Below are positions 1-4,947 of a DNA stretch of 14,234 nt, in pieces. The DNA is taken from positions 1 to 14,234 of the forward strand of contig CAYJAJ010000033.1 of the NCBI GenBank assembly GCA_964368495.1, written 5' to 3'. Source of the stretch: CALVGQ01 sp964368495 (lineage in GTDB: Bacteria > Bacillota_I > Bacilli_A > Erysipelotrichales > Erysipelotrichaceae). Under the pieces are notes generated by a model. It worked only from the letters and a program-made list of their open reading frames with translations. It made no database searches and was not told the origin of the DNA. Numbering within the stretch: the first letter of the stretch is position 1; every line of letters begins with the position of its first letter. Both the position numbers and the translations under genes were made by a program.

Positions 1-344
1 GCTGGTGTGCTTCTAAGGCAAGATACGTTCGATGCTGTATGGGGAGGGATGCTACCGCTGTATTCCCCTGCACCCAAAATCACATTATCACCATCAATTC
101 TAATTTGCATATAAATTGGTATTGTTATTGAAGTATCTGTAGAATTCATAACTAGCGCACTATAAAGACCATCTGGTGCTGGTGTCGGTGTCGATGTCGG
201 TGTCGGTGTTGGTGTTGTTGTCGGTGCTGGTGTAGTGGTCGGTGCTGGTGTCGTCGCTTCCACTTTCGGCGATAACAAGAAAACCGCCGCAAATAACATT
301 GAGGCGAGCAAGATAATCAATTTATTTTTTGTTAAAATTGCCAT
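1..344 (-). CDS. Secreted protein with Thr/Pro-rich linker (N-terminal part, runs off left edge)
   Basis: The first 114 codons are visible and no stop is reached, so the gene continues beyond the window. The ATG at 344-342 has a good ribosome binding site, GGAGGTT, on the minus strand (351-357). Residues 1-30 look like a Sec signal peptide: lysines at 6 and 8, a hydrophobic core from about 9 to 24, and a likely cut after VEA (28-30). Residues 31-57 are a low-complexity Thr/Pro/Ala linker (TPAPTTTP-like). After about residue 58 a normal sequence begins (APDGLYSALVMN...), with many beta-prone stretches, suggesting an extracellular domain tethered by a flexible linker. I do not recognise that domain. 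PT linkers often join cell-surface or carbohydrate-active modules, but that is only a family-level hint. It has its own strong promoter and lies downstream of the tmRNA terminator. Confidence 0.75.
   Translation of the reverse strand, partial: MAILTKNKLIILLASMLFAAVFLLSPKVEATTPAPTTTPAPTTTPTPTPTSTPTPAPDGLYSALVMNSTDTSITIPIYMQIRIDGDNVILGAGEYSGSIPPHTASNVSCLRSTP
175..255. repeat. Degenerate hexamer tandem repeat encoding the Thr/Pro linker
   Basis: Variants of GGTGTC, GGTGCT and GGTGTT follow one another on the plus strand. Read on the minus strand they encode the alternating Pro-Thr/Ala linker of the secreted protein. Such tracts tend to change length by slippage in whole codons. Confidence 0.7.
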
Positions 345-404
345 AATTAAAACCTCCAACTTCTAAATAAACATGCGTTCTTTTATGTTAAAATAATTAT
401 TTTA

Positions 405-433
405 ATCATATCATGTTTAAAATTACAGTTCAA
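405..433 (-). promoter_or_regulatory. Extended -10 sigma-A promoter for the secreted Thr/Pro protein
   Basis: On the minus strand the -35 is TTGAAC (433-428) and the -10 is TATGAT (410-405), separated by exactly 17 bases. A TGA triplet just before the -10 makes it an extended -10. An 18-bp perfect AT-only palindrome (388-405) lies at the expected transcription start and could be an operator. The start codon follows about 60 bases downstream. Confidence 0.7.
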
Positions 434-523
434 GTTTAAAAGGGAGGGTGTGGAAAACGTGTTGATTAACTTTTTAAGGAAAATTCCCACCTTGGGTTTG
501 AATATCCCAATATCTTTTTTGCC

Positions 524-551
524 AAAAAAATAAACACCCTTTTGGGTGCTT
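524..551 (-). terminator. Intrinsic terminator of the tmRNA gene
   Basis: Read on the minus strand, AAGCACCC and GGGTGTTT form an 8-bp stem with one G-U pair and an AAAA loop (532-551). It is followed by a run of Ts (531-524). It starts about ten bases after the CCA end of the tmRNA. The other flank is also T-rich on the plus strand, so it may stop transcription in both directions. Confidence 0.8.
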
Positions 552-561
552 GTTTTTTTTT

Positions 562-913
562 TGGTGGAGCTGAGGAGAGTCGAACTCCTGTCCAAGAGTA
601 GTCCCACATTCAAACGTCTACAGTTTAGATTGTTTAATTAAGACAACGAAAATCAACAATCACAATAATTCGTTGAATTTGTCCATCAGTTTTTCGAGAT
701 GACGATAGGACTTATCGCTTTTCCTTATCCTATATATCTTATGCTCAATTAACCCCTATAGGTAAAGGTTAATGAACAGCTGCGAGCTCAATATTGGCTA
801 ATTAAGCAGCGAAAGATAATCTGTTATTTCCAGTTAATTTTTTTTTGATGTTAAGGACATCACTCCACTGCAGTTTGAATCAAACATAAACCTGTCGAAA
901 CCATGACAGCCCC
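562..913 (-). ncRNA. ssrA: tmRNA (transfer-messenger RNA), one-piece form
   Basis: The minus-strand RNA begins GGGGCUGUCAUGG and ends with CAGCUCC, the discriminator A and an encoded CCA. These ends form the 7-bp acceptor stem with one G-U pair. The TTCGACTC T-arm lies near the 3' end and the conserved GGTTTCGACAGG near the 5' end. The length is about 352 nt. A tag reading frame ends GCT GCT TAA. The likely tag codons run from 831 to 805 and encode GNNRLSFAA, giving A-GNNRLSFAA on stalled proteins. The resume codon is inferred, since the frame is open further upstream through an A-run. GGAGTGATGTCC with downstream CATC can form a small pseudoknot ahead of the tag. With SmpB the RNA rescues stalled ribosomes and marks the peptide for proteolysis. 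It has its own promoter and terminator. Confidence 0.95.
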
Positions 914-921
914 ATGTTCAT

Positions 922-950
922 ACTATAGGATTATTTATAAAATTTGTCAA
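922..950 (-). promoter_or_regulatory. Sigma-A promoter of ssrA
   Basis: On the minus strand the -35 is a perfect TTGACA (950-945), the spacer is 17 bases, and the -10 is TATAGT (927-922). The mature tmRNA 5' end at 913 lies 8 bases past the -10, so transcription starts at or very near the mature end. The -35 begins 5 bases after the stop codon of the dehydrogenase gene. Confidence 0.88.
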
Positions 951-955
951 GGTAG

Positions 956-1915
956 CTATTGAATTACTGTTGTTTTATAACCAGTTTTTCTATCTACAAC
1001 ATTTTCAAATTCTTCTTCATTACAGAAGTTTTCAATATGTTTTTTAGCGATATCAAGAACTGAATAATAAGTTTCAATCATATTATAATCGCCTGAAACA
1101 TGTGGAGTAATAAATACTCTTGGATGTTTCCAAAGAGGGTGGTTCATTGGCAATGGCTCTGGGTTAACAACATCTAAAACAGCTCCTGTAAAGTATCCAT
1201 CATTCAGTACATTTAAAATGGCATCTGTGTTCATGGTTGCACCTCTACCAACATTAATTAATAAAGCATCTTTTTTACATAAACGAAGTAGGTCTTCGTC
1301 GATGACATCAATAGTTTCAGGGGTTTTTGGTAAAACTAATGCAACAATATCTGCTTTAGGTAATGCTTCTTTAATTTCATTCATTGTGATGATTTCATCA
1401 GCATAAGGAGCATTGGTAACAACACGTTTTACACCAATGATATGGCTATTAAATCCTTTCATGTATTTAGCGAATGTTTGGCCAATATCACCATATCCAA
1501 CAACACAAACAGTTTTATTCATAATGCTTGATACTGTCCCTAATCCTTTCCAAAGATTTTGTCTTTGATTTTCATTATATAAATGGAATTTTTTATAAAA
1601 ATATAATATACCTGCAATCATATATTCAGCAATAGACTGACTATAAGCACCAGTAGAATTTGTAAGAGTAATATTAGAGTTTAATGGAATTGCATGATTA
1701 TCTGCTCCTGCTGTTTCTAAATGAACCCATTTTAAATGAGGAGCTTGATTTAATAAATCAACATTTAAATTACCGATAACTGCATCTTTATCAGTTAAAT
1801 CTTCAAGTGTACAATTGGCTTTTTCTACATAAGAAATGCTACAGTTTTTGATTGAATCAAACATCTTTTTATCTTCGTCACTAATTTTAATTGTAAATAA
1901 TATTTTTTTCATCAT
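956..1915 (-). CDS. D-isomer-specific 2-hydroxyacid dehydrogenase, NAD(P)-dependent
   Basis: This 319-aa cytosolic oxidoreductase has the normal family length. The Rossmann dinucleotide motif GYGDIG lies at about residues 140-145. The substrate and catalytic residues are in place: Arg in NVGRG (R224), Glu in NPEPLP (E253) and His in ITPHVSG (H272). The N- and C-terminal parts form the split catalytic domain, and the middle (about 100-280) is the NAD-binding domain. The family reduces 2-keto acids to D-2-hydroxy acids, or the reverse. The exact substrate (phosphoglycerate, glyoxylate, D-lactate or other) cannot be read from the sequence; the missing regulatory domain argues against a long-form SerA. 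Two adjacent ATGs compete as start: 1915 and 1912. The AGAGG site at 1921-1925 is 5 bases from the first and 8 from the second, so the second is equally plausible. The gene is divergent from the alkyltransferase homologue. Confidence 0.9.
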   Translation of the reverse strand: MMKKILFTIKISDEDKKMFDSIKNCSISYVEKANCTLEDLTDKDAVIGNLNVDLLNQAPHLKWVHLETAGADNHAIPLNSNITLTNSTGAYSQSIAEYMIAGILYFYKKFHLYNENQRQNLWKGLGTVSSIMNKTVCVVGYGDIGQTFAKYMKGFNSHIIGVKRVVTNAPYADEIITMNEIKEALPKADIVALVLPKTPETIDVIDEDLLRLCKKDALLINVGRGATMNTDAILNVLNDGYFTGAVLDVVNPEPLPMNHPLWKHPRVFITPHVSGDYNMIETYYSVLDIAKKHIENFCNEEEFENVVDRKTGYKTTVIQ

Positions 1916-1932
1916 TTTTTCCTCTTTTCGTT

Positions 1933-1942
1933 TATAATTATA
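1933..1942. promoter_or_regulatory. Overlapping divergent -10 elements between dehydrogenase and alkyltransferase homologue
   Basis: The palindrome TTATAATTATAA (1932-1943) gives TATAAT on both strands (1933-1938 plus, 1942-1937 minus). On the minus strand a weak -35, TTCTTA (1965-1960), lies 17 bases upstream and the transcript would start about 15 bases before the dehydrogenase ATG. The plus-strand promoter lacks a good -35. The 64-base gap holds nothing else obvious. Confidence 0.45.
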
Positions 1943-1979
1943 ACATAAATAAAAACGTTTAAGAAATGGAGATTGTACT

Positions 1980-2273
1980 TTGTTTAAAGAAGAATTTGAT
2001 ACATTAGCACTTGCGGTGATTTCTGAAATACCTTATGGAAAGGTTGCGACTTATAAACAAATTGCAATTTTGATGGGGTATCCCAAACATTCAAGACACG
2101 TAGGAAAGGCTTGTGGAAATAGTCGTTTTTATGGTGAGTTTCCATGTCATCGAGTTGTAAATTCCATGGGACGACTAGTAATTGGGTGGGATGAACAGAA
2201 ATATTTATTGCTTGAAGAAGGCGTTGAGTTTTTGCCCAATGGAAATGTCCATCTAAAAAAATTTCAATGGTAA
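1980..2273 (+). CDS. Small MGMT/ATL-like DNA alkyltransferase homologue with retained cysteine
   Basis: The 97-aa protein equals the DNA-binding and active-site domain of O6-alkylguanine-DNA alkyltransferases, without the N-terminal domain of full-length enzymes. It has the helix-turn-helix segment IPYGKVATYKQIA (17-29), the base-flipping region SRHVGKACGN (38-47), and the active-site motif PCHRVV (55-60) with C56. The C-terminus (GVEFLPNG...KKFQW) resembles alkyltransferase-like proteins (Atl1/YbaZ), which usually have Trp in place of the Cys. It may therefore transfer alkyl groups, or only bind alkylated DNA and hand it to excision repair. The start is TTG, chosen because GGAG lies 8 bases upstream and no in-frame ATG serves. 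An extended -10 for the next gene overlaps its end. Confidence 0.85.
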   Translation: MFKEEFDTLALAVISEIPYGKVATYKQIAILMGYPKHSRHVGKACGNSRFYGEFPCHRVVNSMGRLVIGWDEQKYLLLEEGVEFLPNGNVHLKKFQW

Positions 2274-2275
2274 TG

Positions 2276-2316
2276 ATGATATAATGCATGCACCCTGACT
2301 ATACTAATAAGGGTGA
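2276..2316 (+). promoter_or_regulatory. Extended -10 promoter and 5'-leader hairpin of the brkB-like gene
   Basis: TGATATAAT (2277-2285) is an extended -10 with no clear -35. Transcription would begin near 2291. There CACCCT (2291-2296) can pair with AGGGTG (2310-2315), a 6-bp stem with a 13-base loop. The 3' arm is the ribosome binding site (AAGGGTGAT) of the ATG at 2321, so the hairpin could limit translation. Confidence 0.4.
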
Positions 2317-2320
2317 TGCA

Positions 2321-2533
2321 ATGAATAAAATAATACTAGTAATAAAAAAATTTACTTCAGTAGAGGGCGAACTTTTTCGATATGCTTTTAGTTATAGTTT
2401 GTTGTTGGCACTTTTTCCTGGAATCTTTTTAGGAGTTTATTTGTATCAAAATGCAATTTTAAATATCAATGAACTACTTGATTTTTTGTATTTGTTTTTA
2501 CCGAGTGACTTGATTAATCCATTTGTTGATTAG
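2321..2533 (+). pseudogene. YihY/BrkB-family inner-membrane protein, N-terminal part ending at an in-frame TAG
   Basis: The 70-codon reading frame begins at the ATG at 2321, which has the site AAGGGTGAT with the usual aligned spacing. An upstream in-frame ATG at 2288 has no ribosome binding site and lies in the leader hairpin. The protein starts with a short amphipathic segment, then a GELFRYAFSYSLLLALFPGIFL stretch typical of the first membrane helix of YihY/BrkB (UPF0761) proteins, and ends LPSDLINPFVD. The next codon is TAG (2531-2533), after which the same frame continues as LMTRNQTSF..., so no base is gained or lost. One substitution, for example from TAT or TAC (Tyr), would restore the full gene (262 residues to 3109), which matches the family length. 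As read, this product would be a membrane fragment unlikely to work. Confidence 0.75.
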
Positions 2534-2536
2534 CTA

Positions 2537-3109
2537 ATGACAAGGAATCAGACATCCTTTTTGTCAACGATTTTTTCTGTCATTTTATCTATTGGTATAG
2601 CCAGTCAATCATTTTATTCTTTTTTAATTTTATGTGCCAATGATGAAGATTTTTCAACATGGAATATTGTGCTTAGAATAAAGGCAATTGGTTTGTTTAT
2701 CATGTTTGTTGGAGGCCTGATTATTATTACAGGGCTACTTTTTTTGTTTCCTATTCATAAAGAAGTTATTATTCCTTTAGTGTTGCTCCTGTTTTTTGAG
2801 TTTTTCTATACAACAATTACTTTTCGTAAACATCATTTTTTGCACAGTTTAAAAGGAGCTGCATTTAGCACAATCGCAATTTTACTTTTTGGCACATTGT
2901 TTTTTTGGGTAATACAAGAATTTACTGACTATGAAAATATTTATGGACCGCTTTCCAATGTGGTTATTTTATTTTTGGCAGTGTATGTTTTAAGCAATAT
3001 CGTGTATTTTGGATATTGCATTAATGTTGTTTATCGTCCAATTAATAAAAGACCATTAAAATGGAATAAATTAGTACAGCGATTAAATAGCATTAAAAAG
3101 AACTCATAG
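2537..3109 (+). pseudogene. YihY/BrkB-family inner-membrane protein, C-terminal part after the in-frame TAG
   Basis: This is the continuation, in the same frame, of the gene interrupted at 2531-2533. It encodes 190 residues from the ATG at 2537, with about four to five further membrane helices (roughly residues 10-30, 47-70, 72-87, 103-126 and 138-160). The charged end, KRPLKWNKLVQRLNSIKKNS, is probably cytoplasmic. There is no separate ribosome binding site near 2537, so it would be made only by reinitiation after the TAG or by stop readthrough. The family is a widespread polytopic membrane protein once misnamed ribonuclease BN; its role remains poorly defined. The stop codon lies in the loop of a hairpin shared with the convergent gene. 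Either a recent point mutation or a sequencing error could explain the break. Confidence 0.75.
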
Positions 3110-3117
3110 TGAGTTCT
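3095..3117 (-). terminator. Hairpin terminator overlapping the ends of two convergent genes
   Basis: AGAACTCA (3099-3106) and TGAGTTCT (3110-3117) form a perfect 8-bp stem with the 3-base loop TAG, which is the stop codon of the brkB-like gene. On the minus strand it is followed by a T-run (TTTTT, then AA), a normal intrinsic terminator for the Cys-rich gene. On the plus strand the T-run begins about 9 bases later, so termination there would be weaker. Confidence 0.75.
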
Positions 3118-3529
3118 AATAGAAATATTTTTTTATAATATGAGTTGTAGTTTTGTAGCATTTTTCATACTGGTCGTCTTCTAATGTTTGTGACAATGGG
3201 ATTTCTTCGAAATCTTTAGTAACTTCCATTTCATAACGTTTTATGTTGCCATGATTATCATGTGCATAATCAAGATTAGTAGTGCAGTCAAGATCTGCGT
3301 TGTCATCATCACTTATCAAATTAATATCATGTTCAACAGTTGCGGTAAGATCAATGTTGCTTGAATCTACTGGTGAGTTTATCTCTTCATTTACGATGGT
3401 GTCATCGCATTCACAACAGTTATATAATTTGTTGTGGCAACATAGGCTGTTAACCATATCTTGTGGATTATCCCATCCATCAGCAAAAGGTGCTGATTTT
3501 TGATTGCATTTTACTTTAAGGTCTTTCAT
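3116..3529 (-). CDS. Acidic, Cys-rich protein of unknown function
   Basis: The 137-aa reading frame begins at the ATG at 3529-3527, 6 bases from a strong AGGAGGAA site (3536-3543), which supports a real gene. I do not recognise a family. The N-terminal part (about 1-45) contains the cluster CCHNKLYNCCEC (30-41), with Cys at 30, 31, 38, 39 and 41 plus His32, which could bind a metal or form disulfides. The middle (45-95) is strongly acidic, rich in Asp and Asn (for example DDDNADLDC), and probably flexible. The C-terminal part (95-137) is more mixed and ends IIKKYFY. There is no signal peptide or membrane segment. It is divergent from the M15 peptidase gene, with a 114-base gap holding an inverted repeat, so the two may be co-regulated. 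Sporulation or envelope roles are speculation. Confidence 0.65.
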   Translation of the reverse strand: MKDLKVKCNQKSAPFADGWDNPQDMVNSLCCHNKLYNCCECDDTIVNEEINSPVDSSNIDLTATVEHDINLISDDDNADLDCTTNLDYAHDNHGNIKRYEMEVTKDFEEIPLSQTLEDDQYEKCYKTTTHIIKKYFY

Positions 3530-3569
3530 CTTTAGTTCCTCCTATTTTTATTTTATTCATTTTTTATAA

Positions 3570-3590
3570 GAATGTTACTTATGGACATTC
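3570..3590. promoter_or_regulatory. Inverted repeat in the divergent region between Cys-rich gene and M15 peptidase
   Basis: GAATGT (3570-3575) and ACATTC (3585-3590) are perfect inverted arms around 9 bases. The site is central in the 114-base gap between two divergent genes and could be a shared operator. No clear sigma-A -35/-10 pair is visible for the plus-strand gene. The regulator is unknown. Confidence 0.35.
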
Positions 3591-3643
3591 GCCGTTATTA
3601 AGAAAAAGAGGATGAATAATCTAATGTAGAAGGAGGAAAAATT

Positions 3644-4330
3644 ATGGCAAAAATATTTGTTTATGATCCGCCAGAAAATACACTGTTTACTTTTTATCGC
3701 GATGAAGAAGATCCGATGCCGTATTCATATGGGACTACATTAAAGGTAAGAGAGTTTCGAGGTTCAAGCACCTCAACAGTTTTGTGGACTACCACAACTG
3801 CAATGGAAGCATGGAATGCAACAAGAAGGACATATGCTCGTGGGATACCGGTTGGATATGCTTTTAAAAGAATATGGGAAGGTGGACATGGGTTGACGTC
3901 TCAACATTATGCGGGCGTTTCTTTTGATGTAGGGCAAACACTTAGTCAAACGCTACGCAATCAAATCTACACTATCGCAAAAGATTTGAATGTCTGGGGA
4001 TATGTTGAACCCTTATCGATGACACCAACATGGGTGCATTTTGATAGAAGATATGGAACTCCAGCTTGTGGTGGAACTTCTGGATACCCTACTGTAAGGC
4101 AAGGTAGTGTGTCGACTTATGTTTTAGTTTTACAAGACGGGCTAAATGCACTTGGCTATAATGCCAAATATTTAGATGGAAAATTTGGACCTGCAACATA
4201 CAGTGCGGTAGTAAAATTTCAAAGCGAAACAGGATTGAGTGTCGACGGTATTGTCGGATGTCAAACATGGAGAATGCTTACAAATGAAGTGGTAGGGATT
4301 GGAAAAACTCCAACAGTTATCGATCCATAA
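3644..4330 (+). CDS. M15-type zinc peptidase domain fused to a peptidoglycan-binding domain
   Basis: The 228-aa protein acts on the cell wall or spore peptidoglycan, judging from its two domains. Residues about 60-140 contain the zinc-site pattern of M15 D,D-/L,D-peptidases: SQHYAGVSFD (H88, D95), followed by E122 and TWVHFD (H132). Residues about 150-213 are a PG_binding_1 repeat (VLQDGLNALGY...DGKFGPAT...DGIVGCQTWR). The N-terminus (MAKIFVYDPPENTL...) and the core resemble a family I know from clostridia, usually annotated as peptidoglycan-binding protein. It has no signal peptide or membrane segment, so it must work inside the cell (for instance in a forespore or mother cell) or leave by another route; this is inference. 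The start is firm: AAGGAGG at 3629-3635, 8 bases before the ATG. The sequence after the stop shows no clear terminator. Confidence 0.85.
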   Translation: MAKIFVYDPPENTLFTFYRDEEDPMPYSYGTTLKVREFRGSSTSTVLWTTTTAMEAWNATRRTYARGIPVGYAFKRIWEGGHGLTSQHYAGVSFDVGQTLSQTLRNQIYTIAKDLNVWGYVEPLSMTPTWVHFDRRYGTPACGGTSGYPTVRQGSVSTYVLVLQDGLNALGYNAKYLDGKFGPATYSAVVKFQSETGLSVDGIVGCQTWRMLTNEVVGIGKTPTVIDP

Positions 4331-4350
4331 AAAATGTATAAAAGTAAAAT

Positions 4351-4379
4351 GCTACAAAACGTTGTAAATAGTGTATAAT
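4351..4379 (+). promoter_or_regulatory. Promoter of the 132-aa unknown gene
   Basis: The -10 is a perfect TATAAT (4374-4379). A weak -35, GCTACA (4351-4356), lies 17 bases upstream. Transcription would begin near 4386, just ahead of the ribosome binding site, which rules out the in-frame GTG at 4371 as a start codon. Confidence 0.6.
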
Positions 4380-4400
4380 ATAACCGAAAGAGGTGGTATT

Positions 4401-4799
4401 GTGGCAGAAATTATGATGTTAAAAGAAGCAATTGAAAAATTTGATAGTATAGTAATGCTCTATAAAAATGAAAATAATGAAATCTTCTTGGGGCATTCAT
4501 TTTTCTACAATGGTAGAGAAGATTCAAAGTACCTATTATTTCTTTATAGAAGTGCACTAAAAAATGATAAAATTTTAGAATCGTGGAATGATTTAGATGA
4601 AAACTCGTTGGATATTGCAATTGTTGGGACACAAACTCACGAATTAGCGATTGAAGATTTCTTGCATGCACATAAGTGCGAGGTTGGATTAGATGAAGTT
4701 TATTTTATAGAAATTGATCTGTATAGCGAAATTGAAAAGAATCTAAAAGAAGTGAACTTTTCTAAAAATCAAGTGTTTGCGTTTTTCATGAAAAAGTAA
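4401..4799 (+). CDS. Protein of unknown function, 132 aa
   Basis: The start is the GTG at 4401, supported by AAAGAGGTGG (4387-4396) at good spacing; the ATG at 4413 is a weaker alternative. The product is a soluble, mixed alpha/beta-looking protein, with no signal peptide and no membrane helix. Its N-terminal segment (about 5-50) alternates a helix-like LKEAIEKFDS with strands (SIVMLYKN, EIFLGHSFF), and its C-terminal part holds LDEVYFIEIDLYSEIEKNLKEV. There are no catalytic or metal-binding motifs that I recognise, and no family can be named. It has its own promoter and terminator, so it is a single-gene unit between the peptidase gene and the galactose locus. Codon use is like that of its neighbours. 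Confidence 0.65.
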   Translation: MAEIMMLKEAIEKFDSIVMLYKNENNEIFLGHSFFYNGREDSKYLLFLYRSALKNDKILESWNDLDENSLDIAIVGTQTHELAIEDFLHAHKCEVGLDEVYFIEIDLYSEIEKNLKEVNFSKNQVFAFFMKK

Positions 4800-4805
4800 T
4801 TAATA

Positions 4806-4842
4806 AAGGGTTGTCTACATTGAAGTTAGGCAATCTTTTTTT
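4806..4842 (+). terminator. Intrinsic terminator after the 132-aa gene
   Basis: AAGGGTTGTC (4806-4815) and GGCAATCTTT (4829-4838) pair over 10 positions with three G-U pairs and a 13-base loop, followed by a T-run to 4842. It lies 7 bases after the stop codon and insulates the galactose locus. Confidence 0.75.
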
Positions 4843-4845
4843 ATG

Positions 4846-4876
4846 TTTTAGTAAAATTACAATCTTTTTATTAAAA
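4846..4876. promoter_or_regulatory. Paired 11-bp palindromes upstream of galM (candidate regulator sites)
   Basis: TTTTAGTAAAA (4846-4856) and TTTTATTAAAA (4866-4876) are each palindromic around one base, and their centres are exactly 20 bp apart, about two helical turns. They lie just upstream of the galM -35. Similar elements recur before mglB. The spacing fits a regulator binding on one face of the DNA, but the motif is AT-only around the centre and could be chance. Confidence 0.4.
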
Positions 4877-4880
4877 CTTA

Positions 4881-4909
4881 TAGAAATAAAAAAACAATAA
4901 TAATATAAT
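4881..4909 (+). promoter_or_regulatory. Sigma-A promoter of galM-galK
   Basis: The -35 is TAGAAA (4881-4886) and the -10 is TATAAT (4904-4909) with a 17-base spacer. Transcription would start near 4916, just before a degenerate cre-like sequence and 32 bases before the chosen galM start. Confidence 0.65.
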
Positions 4910-4921
4910 ATTTTTATTGAA

Positions 4922-4935
4922 TGAAAGGGCTTGCA
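4922..4935 (+). promoter_or_regulatory. Degenerate cre-like box in the galM leader
   Basis: TGAAAGGGCTTGCA matches the CcpA consensus TGNAARCGNWWWCA at all but two positions, one of them in the central CG. It sits just after the predicted transcription start, a common place for repression. Weak on its own, but supported by the perfect box before mglB. Confidence 0.3.
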
Positions 4936-4947
4936 ATTGGTGATGGA

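Noticed and set aside
562..600. tmRNA 3' end as an integration site for a mobile element
   Set aside because: The terminator follows at once, with no duplicated 3' end and no integrase gene nearby.
383..613. Minus-strand open frame of 76 codons over the intergenic region and the tmRNA 3' end
   Set aside because: It runs through the tmRNA terminator and 3' end, has no ribosome binding site, and reads as low-complexity sequence.
2288..2320. Upstream ATG as start of the brkB-like gene
   Set aside because: It has no ribosome binding site and falls at the predicted transcription start; the ATG at 2321 has a good site.
3570..3590. LexA (SOS) box in the divergent region
   Set aside because: The arms GAATGT/ACATTC with 9 bases between do not match the Gram-positive SOS box GAAC-N4-GTTC.
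3570..3600. Sporulation sigma-G or sigma-K promoter before the M15 peptidase
   Set aside because: Only GAATG-like -35 matches were found; no convincing CATnnTA or CATAnnnTA -10 at the right spacing.
4371..4400. GTG at 4371 as start of the 132-aa gene
   Set aside because: The codon sits beside the TATAAT -10 element and has no ribosome binding site; the GTG at 4401 has one.
4921..4947. ATG at 4921 as start of galM
   Set aside because: No ribosome binding site, only 11 bases from the -10, and the extra nine residues are not needed by the family.
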